A stretch of DNA of 6,858 nucleotides from Saprospiraceae bacterium (GTDB taxonomy: Bacteria; Bacteroidota; Bacteroidia; Chitinophagales; Saprospiraceae): positions 1 through 6,858 of the forward strand of contig JAEUUM010000058.1 of the NCBI GenBank assembly GCA_016787375.1, read 5' to 3'. The translations under genes and the position numbers were made by a program. Under the pieces are notes generated by a model. It did no database searches. It was given only the letters and a program-made list of their open reading frames with translations, and was not told the origin of the DNA. Below are positions 1-3,761 of this stretch, piece after piece (position 1 is the stretch's first letter; every line of letters starts with the position of its first letter).

Positions 1-510
1 CATACTGGCCAGAAAGGCTATAAGTAAAAAGACCGGTAACATCAGAATATTAAGGCTTGGTGCATATTGATAATAGATCATCAAACCGGCAAGTATTACA
101 AATGATATAAGAAAATCAATGAAGCTGGTTATAACCGCTGCTGTTGGAATGATCAGCCTCGGAAAATACACTTTACTGATAAGATTGGCGTTGCCGACCA
201 GACTGCCGCTCGCTTCACTGAGTGCATTGCTAAAGAATTGCCAGGGTAACATAGCAGCATAGACCATTATGGCATACGGTGCTGCTCCTTCACTGGGTAG
301 TTTTGCGATTTTGCTGAATACCAATGTAAATATGACCATAGTCAATAAGGGTCGGATAATGCTCCACAATGCGCCAACTACAGTTTGCTTGTATCTCACC
401 TTGATATCTCTCCAACTCAGGATGTAGAATAGTTCACGATAACGCCAGAGGTCAGCCCAATAGTGTTTTTCGGTTCTTCCTGCTTCAATTATTAGTTGTT
501 CTTGTTTCAT
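1..510 (-). CDS. wzm: ABC-2 type polysaccharide export permease, Wzm-like (N-terminal 170 residues, cut by window edge)
   Basis: Reading the minus strand from the ATG at 510-508 gives 170 codons without a stop up to the window edge; the C-terminal part lies outside (family members are usually about 260-290 residues). The N-terminus has the amphipathic stretch LFYILSWRDIKVRYKQ (27-42) followed by VVGALWSIIRPLLTMVIFT (44-62), a hallmark of inner-membrane permeases that, with a Wzt ATPase, move undecaprenyl-linked O-antigen or capsule polysaccharide across the inner membrane. Hydrophobic segments lie at about 52-68, 78-95, 119-147 and 154-170. There is no clear Shine-Dalgarno sequence, as is usual in Bacteroidota. 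It is on the same strand as wza and wzc but is separated from them by 3.2 kb of nucleotidyltransferase cargo. The partner ATPase would be expected beyond the window. The family is clear; the exact substrate cannot be read from sequence. Confidence 0.92.
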   Translation of the reverse strand, partial: MKQEQLIIEAGRTEKHYWADLWRYRELFYILSWRDIKVRYKQTVVGALWSIIRPLLTMVIFTLVFSKIAKLPSEGAAPYAIMVYAAMLPWQFFSNALSEASGSLVGNANLISKVYFPRLIIPTAAVITSFIDFLISFVILAGLMIYYQYAPSLNILMLPVFLLIAFLASM

Positions 511-533
511 GTGTTGGTCAGTTTGTTTTAACT

Positions 534-569
534 GGTATGACCGGTATGTCAGGTTTGACTGGTTTGTCG
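534..569. repeat. Four tandem 9-bp units upstream of the permease gene
   Basis: Plus strand reads GGTATGACC, GGTATGTCA, GGTTTGACT, GGTTTGTCG (consensus GGTWTGWCN). A weaker fifth unit, GTTTTAACT, precedes them at 525-533. The array lies 24 bp upstream of the permease ATG, in its presumed leader. The period is three codons, but the plus-strand reading is only a 25-codon ORF with no sign of being a gene. It could be a slippage-prone minisatellite or a degenerate protein-binding array. Confidence 0.6.
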
Positions 570-618
570 GTATTTATGGTTGTTGGCTGTTGGCAATTTA
601 TAAAATCACTTTAATTTT

Positions 619-684
619 ACCAAGTTTTCGGTCTGAAGACCGGAAGATATTGGGTTTAAGTCAGAAGACTTAAACCAGCTTGGG
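619..684 (-). repeat. Structured 66-bp dispersed repeat, copy 1 (two hairpins, outer arms CCAAG/CTTGG)
   Basis: Outer arms are accaag (619-624) and cttggg (679-684). Hairpin A is CGGTC-TGAA-GACCG (629-642). Hairpin B is a perfect 10-bp stem, GGTTTAAGTC (653-662) and GACTTAAACC (667-676), with loop AGAA. The linker is GGAAGATATTGG-like. Both hairpins share a GTC-WGAA-GAC core and their loop centres are 29 bp apart. This copy overlaps the 3' end of the nucleotidyltransferase gene: the TAA stop at 672-670 lies inside hairpin B. Closely similar copies lie at 1633-1712 and 2813-2878. No U-tract follows either hairpin, so this is not a classical intrinsic terminator. Confidence 0.93.
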
Positions 685-1053
685 TATTCTCACTTTTAAG
701 CTTTCTACTTCCATCTCTAAAGATTTTGCATAAGCCTCTTCAAATGTTACACCTTGCATTTTGGTCATGACATCAATGGCAAGGGGAGGCCGACCGAATG
801 TGAAAACATCTATCTCATTTGGATTAAGGAATTCATTTAAGTGAATTGCTGTTTTTGGTAAACCAAATTCCTGAAATGCGTTTTGCATTTTATAATAATT
901 GTCCTCGGTAGGATTCACTAATAAATCCATATCACCCGTTGTCCTGTTGTATCCATGCAACACAACTGCCAAACCACCGACCAAAATATATTGAACTTGA
1001 TCGTTTTCAAAAGCATTGATAAAGTCAGCAAAATCCTTATGAAAAATATTCAT
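670..1053 (-). CDS. Nucleotidyltransferase, DUF6036/AbiEii-like, apparently truncated at its C-terminus by a repeat
   Basis: A 127-residue polymerase-beta-fold nucleotidyltransferase. VGGLAVVLHGYNRTTGDMDLLV spans residues 25-46, with Gly26-Gly27 for nucleotide binding and Asp41/Asp43 as the metal-binding pair; Asp94 in LAIDVMTKM is the likely third acidic residue. I chose the ATG at 1053 rather than an upstream alternative because it aligns with the family start (MNIFxKDFxDFI, from recall) and overlaps the upstream gene's stop in a TGATG junction, implying translational coupling. From memory, family members continue after about residue 122 with an IHLNDLIxxKKAxGRxKDLxDIExL-like tail. Here that tail is replaced by PKLV and a stop drawn from the adjoining repeat. 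The missing tail is not found in the frames just beyond the repeat. The catalytic pocket looks intact, but activity is uncertain. Confidence 0.82.
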   Translation of the reverse strand: MNIFHKDFADFINAFENDQVQYILVGGLAVVLHGYNRTTGDMDLLVNPTEDNYYKMQNAFQEFGLPKTAIHLNEFLNPNEIDVFTFGRPPLAIDVMTKMQGVTFEEAYAKSLEMEVESLKVRIPKLV

Positions 1054-1268
1054 CACGAGGCTTGTTTTCCTTTCTTGAACAGCCTTTTTTCCATTCTTGG
1101 CCAGGGCTTGTCCACATACCCATAAGCCATGCGCATCAACATCCACCATGCTTCTGCCCTTTCTGACTCAGACATTTTGTTGTAATGCTGCTGGTGGTTG
1201 GAAGCTTTCTGATGGCTTTGCTTTTTAAATATGGTTTTATCGAGTTTCATTTGTTTTTCGTTGTTCAT
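1053..1268 (-). CDS. Small 71-residue partner protein of the DUF6036-like nucleotidyltransferase
   Basis: A hydrophilic, basic protein with the signature KLDKTIFKKQSHQKASNHQQHYNKMS (residues 8-33) and a tryptophan/aromatic-rich second half, AEAWWMLMRMAYGYVDKPWP (39-58). I recall similar short proteins directly upstream of DUF6036-type nucleotidyltransferases in Bacteroidota. The start is the ATG at 1268-1266. The TGA stop at 1055-1053 overlaps the downstream ATG by one base, so the two genes are translationally coupled. By position and size it may be the antitoxin or regulator of a two-gene toxin-antitoxin-like module. No known catalytic motif or membrane segment is visible, and the molecular role is unknown. 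Confidence 0.75.
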   Translation of the reverse strand: MNNEKQMKLDKTIFKKQSHQKASNHQQHYNKMSESERAEAWWMLMRMAYGYVDKPWPRMEKRLFKKGKQAS

Positions 1269-1519
1269 CCTTTGCTGGTTGGTGTTCCAAAGGATATCAG
1301 GTTTTAGTCAGAGGGCCTGCAACAGTTCGGACAATTGCAGATCTTCTTTTGTCTTGATACAAAAGAACCAAAAAATCAAGGCTGTTTTGGTTTTTTAACG
1401 TAAAATGCCTTCAAACAAACCTAAAAATCCCCAAACTCGCTACGCTCAAACAGGGGTCTTTTTTTAACGGTTTTTCCTTGTCATTTTACTAAAACCAAAA
1501 AGGCCGGTCCTTTGCTTTG
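1269..1519. other. Gene-free block with hairpins; candidate recurrent Bacteroidota intergenic sequence
   Basis: No credible gene is present. The block contains a perfect 9-bp hairpin (1344-1367) and a second AT-rich inverted repeat, AACCAAAA (1366-1373) with TTTTGGTT (1385-1392), that runs into TTTT on the plus strand. It also has CCCC (1429-1432) and GGGG (1453-1456) flanking CTCGCTACGCTCAAACA-like sequence, followed by T7. The motif GTTTTTTAACG-like recurs at about 1390 and 1460. On the minus strand a short open stretch reads HFTLKNQNSLDFLVLLYQ and ends in VRTVAGPLTKT before a stop. I recall such sequence recurring between genes in many Bacteroidota genomes, but that is memory only. It lies immediately 5' of the 71-aa gene and would hold its promoter; no unambiguous TAnnTTTG box was found. 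Confidence 0.5.
1344..1367. repeat. Perfect 9-bp inverted repeat TTCTTTTGT / ACAAAAGAA
   Basis: Arms at 1344-1352 and 1359-1367 pair perfectly around the six-base loop CTTGAT. The loop sequence is itself complementary to ATCAAG at 1375-1380, allowing an alternative pairing. No T-run follows directly, so terminator function is doubtful. Confidence 0.7.
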
Positions 1520-1684
1520 TTATTTAAGTATTTTAAAATGAAAATTCTGTGAATACTCTTCAGTACCGCGATTTTGCCCCACAGTTTTCTCTACAGTTTC
1601 TTCCATAGTTTTCTCCGAGGTTTTAGCAAGCTGGTCAGAAGACTTAATCCATTGTTTCGGTATGAAGACCGGGTGATATTTGGT
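1520..1684 (-). pseudogene. Possible remnant of a coding sequence with EKT-type repeats
   Basis: A minus-strand frame is open for 54 codons between the TAA at 1687-1685 and the TAA at 1522-1520. It contains SSDQLAKTSEKTMEETVEKT, then VGQNRGTEEYSQ and FHFKILK before the stop. It has no credible start: the only ATG (1606-1604) lies inside the repeat region. Lys/Glu/Thr-rich repeats of this kind occur in C-terminal linkers of several bacterial families, so this may be the tail of a lost gene. Its upstream part runs through the hairpins of repeat copy 2, which are palindromic and mostly happen to lack stops in this frame. It could equally be chance reading of a DNA minisatellite. Confidence 0.25.
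1580..1627. repeat. Degenerate 12-bp tandem repeat, four units
   Basis: Plus-strand units are CACAGTTTTCTC, TACAGTTTCTTC, CATAGTTTTCTC and the divergent CGAGGTTTTAGC, consensus YAYAGTTTTCTC. The period is four codons and on the minus strand encodes EKTV/EETV-like tetrapeptides. The array directly abuts repeat copy 2. Confidence 0.7.
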
Positions 1685-1712
1685 TTAAGTCAGAAGATTT
1701 AAATGAGTTTGG
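1633..1712 (-). repeat. Structured dispersed repeat, copy 2 (with an additional hairpin)
   Basis: It contains hairpin A (1658-1671, CGGTA-TGAA-GACCG, one mismatch) and hairpin B (centred at 1693/1694, TTTAAGTC-AGAA-GATTTAAA, one G-T wobble). The linker GGGTGATATTTGG is identical to that of copy 3. Loop centres of A and B are again 29 bp apart. An extra B-like half hairpin, GGTCAGAAGACTTAATCC, lies at 1633-1650, its centre 26 bp before A, so this copy alternates B'-A-B. The copy ends 15 bp downstream of the AbiEii-like gene's stop. It is the most diverged of the three copies; the outer arms are weak. Confidence 0.88.
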
Positions 1713-1727
1713 TAAAAAACCATTTAA

Positions 1728-2345
1728 TTATGTTTTTGAATATTTAGAAATTTCATGAGTTATAAATGATTTTATATGCGCCCAATCAATATCAATATAC
1801 ATTTTTGGCATGACTTCTTTTTCAGCATCTTCAAAATAAGTCAGACTTTTCTCAACCATAAATAGTGAATTGTTCTGATATTTTGTAGCATAAAATTCTA
1901 TGCATTCAGTCAATGAAAATTCTTTTAGCAAAAAGAACAAATCAATAAAATCTTTCTTTGTGCCCCGTCCCGCAATGGCGTTCAATTTCATGGCTGCAAT
2001 ATCAGGTTTTGATGCCATTCTGATGTTATCTTCAATAACCGGCTCTTTCAGTAATTTGTAATTATAATTTACAATATCAACCTTGATACCATTGACAATA
2101 TAAATTAAAATGTTTGTACTCTTGCTTATCAAATTCGAATCCCCCAGTGTTTTCATGAAATAGGATATTGACATTTCATCCAATACCTGCTCCCCAAATA
2201 AATCAATGTCAACAGATTGTCGATGACCTAATTGTAGAGCAAGGGCTGTTCCACCAACTAGGTTAAAATTATGGAAGTTTTTATCTTCCATAATTAGATT
2301 TAAGAGTTCCAATAATTCGGGTTGGACTGTATGAGTCTGTAACAT
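1728..2345 (-). CDS. AbiEii-type nucleotidyltransferase (AbiEii/MenT family, putative type IV-like toxin)
   Basis: A 205-residue protein with the family signature LVGGTALALQLGHRQSVDIDLF (residues 29-50): Gly31-Gly32 bind nucleotide and Asp46/Asp48 form the metal pair. A third acidic residue is probably Asp90 (GIKVDIVNY). The second motif, IAAMKLNAIAGRGTKKDFID (116-135), carries Lys120 and the GRGTKKD segment typical of AbiEii proteins. AbiEii relatives transfer nucleotides, in some cases to tRNA 3' ends, and act in growth arrest or abortive phage infection. The ATG at 2345 gives the MLxTxTVxPELLELL-type start I expect of the Bacteroidota subfamily. The gene begins 46 bp inside its upstream partner, implying coupled translation. 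All key residues appear intact and the length is normal; the biochemical target is unknown. Confidence 0.88.
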   Translation of the reverse strand: MLQTHTVQPELLELLNLIMEDKNFHNFNLVGGTALALQLGHRQSVDIDLFGEQVLDEMSISYFMKTLGDSNLISKSTNILIYIVNGIKVDIVNYNYKLLKEPVIEDNIRMASKPDIAAMKLNAIAGRGTKKDFIDLFFLLKEFSLTECIEFYATKYQNNSLFMVEKSLTYFEDAEKEVMPKMYIDIDWAHIKSFITHEISKYSKT

Positions 2346-2626
2346 CTAAAATCTTGTGGTTGAAGGTCGAATAAGATACATGCGTATGATATTGAAGTGG
2401 CATTTAATGTTCTCAGTTGTACCAATTCTTCTTTTACTTTTTCCTTACCATAAAATTCCATTATTGCTTTCCAGTCGGATTTTAAACCGTAATCCAGGGT
2501 ACGTCCTATCAAAAAACCGGCATTTTTTTCCCAATCTAATTGGTCGGTATCGATATCCCAAAAAAGGTGTTGAGAAAGCTTGGGGTGCTTATTCTTCAAA
2601 GCTTGATCATTATTCTTTGTTTCCAA
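2300..2626 (-). CDS. DUF6922-like partner protein of the AbiEii nucleotidyltransferase
   Basis: About 99-108 residues. Signature segments are HLFWDIDTDQLDWEKNAGFL (20-39), GLKSDWKAIMEFYGKEKV (47-64) and a C-terminal SISYACILFDLQPQDFRCYR ending NPNYWNS. This matches my recollection of the small DUF6922 proteins encoded just upstream of AbiEii-type nucleotidyltransferases in Bacteroidota, presumably the antitoxin or adaptor. No ATG exists in frame before residue 56, so the start is non-ATG: TTG at 2626-2624, or the TTG at 2599-2597 (giving MKNKHPKLSQHLFWD), which fits the family's usual N-terminus better. The gene overlaps the AbiEii gene by 46 bp. Family assignment is from memory; function is unproven. 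Confidence 0.75.
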   Translation of the reverse strand: METKNNDQALKNKHPKLSQHLFWDIDTDQLDWEKNAGFLIGRTLDYGLKSDWKAIMEFYGKEKVKEELVQLRTLNATSISYACILFDLQPQDFRCYRLIQSNPNYWNS

Positions 2627-2694
2627 AATAAACTTAACTTCCAGTCCTATTTTGTGAGTAACTCTAAAGGAGAAATTATACCAACTCTGAGTAG

Positions 2695-2725
2695 CCCCTC
2701 TCCAACATTCTCTGTTGGATAGGGG
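2695..2725. repeat. Strong 13-bp hairpin CCCCTcTCCAACA / TGTTGGAtAGGGG
   Basis: Arms at 2695-2707 and 2713-2725 pair with a single mismatch around loop TTCTC. It lies 69 bp upstream of the DUF6922-like start and downstream of the HEPN gene on the minus strand. No T-run follows on either strand, so it is more like a dispersed palindromic element or an mRNA-stabilising structure than an intrinsic terminator. Confidence 0.75.
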
Positions 2726-2738
2726 TTGGGTTGTTAAA

Positions 2739-2758
2739 TGCTGACCTTCGCGTCAGCA
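2739..2758. repeat. 7-bp hairpin TGCTGAC / GTCAGCA
   Basis: Arms at 2739-2745 and 2752-2758 pair perfectly around CTTCGC. It is the second of three hairpins stacked in this intergenic stretch and has no terminator tract. Confidence 0.6.
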
Positions 2759-2777
2759 GTGAGGCGCCGGGAGTTCA

Positions 2778-2794
2778 ACTACTAACTCAGTAGT
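2778..2794. repeat. 6-bp hairpin ACTACT / AGTAGT
   Basis: Arms at 2778-2783 and 2789-2794 pair around AACTC. It lies 18 bp before repeat copy 3. This is a short structure that could arise by chance; it is listed because it completes a hairpin cluster. Confidence 0.4.
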
Positions 2795-2812
2795 CAGGTA
2801 CATAGTCATGTT

Positions 2813-2878
2813 ACCAAGATTTCGGTCTGAAGACCGGGTGATATTTGGTTAAAGTCGGAAGACTTAAACCAGCTTGGG
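2813..2878 (-). repeat. Structured 66-bp dispersed repeat, copy 3
   Basis: Outer arms are accaag (2813-2818) and cttggg (2873-2878). Hairpin A is CGGTC-TGAA-GACCG (2823-2836), identical to copy 1. Hairpin B is GGTTaAAGTC (2847-2856), loop GGAA, GACTTAAACC (2861-2870), with one mismatch. Loop centres are 29 bp apart. It begins 20 bp downstream of the HEPN gene's stop. It matches copy 1 at almost every position and shares the GGGTGATATTTGG linker with copy 2. Confidence 0.93.
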
Positions 2879-2898
2879 GACAAGAGGTGCACTACATA

Positions 2899-3327
2899 TC
2901 AAGTTTTAATTTTTCTTTGCAAGAACATAATTTCATTTAGAAATTCATTCGTAATAAAGTCAAACATTATTTTAAATTCAACAGGCAGATAATCATGTGT
3001 TATTTGGTTTCTGACAATTCTCATTTCGAACCACACTTCTTCTGATTGGATAAATCCGAGTTTGCTTGTGTTGTGTATTAAATCCCGAAGTGATTCAGAA
3101 GGGTGCAAGCTTTCCATTAAGTCTAAAACTTTAAAAAATTTGATTGCCATTTCATAAACACGCATAAATCTGCTGGTTAAGGCATCATAGGGCATAAGTT
3201 CCTGACTTGAGTAATTATACGCACTATCATAAGGGTCAAGTCCATCTACACTTGAAGTAAAAAGTGTAATTGATTTTTCAAGTTTAGCTTGTGTAAGGGA
3301 TTTAAGTTCTGTTAGCTTGTGAGACAT
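2899..3327 (-). CDS. HEPN-domain protein, putative RNase toxin paired with an MNT nucleotidyltransferase
   Basis: A 142-residue, mostly helical protein. The C-terminal half holds MRIVRNQITHDYL (102-114), in which Arg106, His111 and Tyr113 fit the R-x4-H-x-Y motif of HEPN toxins such as HepT. In that family Arg/His form the RNase site of a dimer, and tyrosine AMPylation by the cognate MNT protein neutralises it. A second conserved-looking helix is TSRFMRVYEMAIKFFKVLDL (51-70). The ATG at 3327-3325 lies 16 bp inside the upstream MNT gene, so the pair is translationally coupled. The length is normal for HEPN partners and there is no signal peptide or membrane segment. Toxin activity follows from family knowledge; an HI0074-type substrate-binding role for the NTase is an alternative. 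Confidence 0.85.
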   Translation of the reverse strand: MSHKLTELKSLTQAKLEKSITLFTSSVDGLDPYDSAYNYSSQELMPYDALTSRFMRVYEMAIKFFKVLDLMESLHPSESLRDLIHNTSKLGFIQSEEVWFEMRIVRNQITHDYLPVEFKIMFDFITNEFLNEIMFLQRKIKT

Positions 3328-3635
3328 ACTTTTTCTGTTGATTCAAAAAATACTTTTTGAGCATATTCCATTGAATGTACGGGAGGCAAAACTATCACAT
3401 CAATTCTTTCGTCGCATATTTGCTGATATTTCCGGATAATTTTCTTTTGAAGGATGTAGTTCTCTTCCTGGTTTCCATCATTCAGAACAAAAACGTCAAC
3501 ATCCCCTCCTTTGGAGTCGGGATTGGTTCTGGAACCAAACAGATAGATCTCTGTTTCCAAATGCTCAAGGGCAATTTCCAGTGCCATTTTTTGCTGTTTG
3601 TCTAATCTGAGTTTACTGTTGAAATGAAGGGCCAT
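3312..3635 (-). CDS. MNT-type minimal nucleotidyltransferase, putative antitoxin of the HEPN protein
   Basis: A 107-residue protein with the nucleotidyltransferase core EIYLFGSRTNPDSKGGDVDVFV (29-50): Gly34-Ser35 and Asp45/Asp47 give a GS-x9-D-x-D pattern (one residue shorter than the usual x10), and Asp79 in RIDVIVL is the third acidic ligand. MNT proteins such as MntA use ATP to AMPylate a tyrosine of their HEPN partner, blocking its RNase. The start is the ATG at 3635-3633. Its stop overlaps the HEPN start by 16 bp. It opens the cargo block 3' of wzc, from whose stop it is separated by 126 bp; an own promoter is likely in that gap but no convincing -7/-33 boxes were recognised. The active site looks intact. 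Confidence 0.87.
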   Translation of the reverse strand: MALHFNSKLRLDKQQKMALEIALEHLETEIYLFGSRTNPDSKGGDVDVFVLNDGNQEENYILQKKIIRKYQQICDERIDVIVLPPVHSMEYAQKVFFESTEKVCLTS

Positions 3636-3735
3636 TTACCCTGGTTAAGAGTTAATTGTAAAAAAGTGATTCAGTTTTACCGAGCTGTGCAATGAAAGTT
3701 CAACTACATCAATAAAATATGTCCAGATTACAGCA

Positions 3736-3750
3736 CTGATCCCGGATCAG
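3736..3750 (-). terminator. Short palindrome downstream of wzc, weak terminator candidate
   Basis: CTGAT (3736-3740) and ATCAG (3746-3750) flank CCCGG, whose outer bases extend the pairing. It starts 12 bp after the wzc stop on the minus strand, where an operon end might be marked. No T-run follows, so its role is doubtful. Confidence 0.25.
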
Positions 3751-3761
3751 ATAATTCACAC

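Noticed and set aside
537..614. Plus-strand 25-codon ORF running through the 9-bp repeats
   Set aside because: Too short, driven by the repeat, and without conserved features or a plausible context.
619..684. Repeat hairpins as intrinsic terminators
   Set aside because: No run of T follows the stems on either strand in any of the three copies.
1054..1149. Upstream extension of the DUF6036-like nucleotidyltransferase to position 1149
   Set aside because: The extra 32 residues overlap the 71-aa gene in another frame and do not resemble the family's N-terminus; the ATG at 1053 with a TGATG coupling junction fits much better.
1290..1310. Bacteroidota -7 box upstream of the 71-aa gene (TATCCTTTG on the minus strand)
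   Set aside because: The spacer is three bases instead of two compared with TAnnTTTG and no clear -33 TTTG partner is placed correctly.
2356..2722. Two plus-strand open frames opposite the DUF6922-like gene and its upstream region
   Set aside because: They mirror a convincing minus-strand gene and a hairpin-rich intergenic stretch; no recognisable motifs.
619..2878. Integron attC sites or a CRISPR array
   Set aside because: The repeats lack attC core ends and no integrase is present. They are about 1 kb apart with genes between them, so they are not CRISPR repeats, and no cas genes occur.
3375..3605. Plus-strand 76-codon frame
   Set aside because: Antisense to the MNT gene, whose GS-DxD motif is clear.
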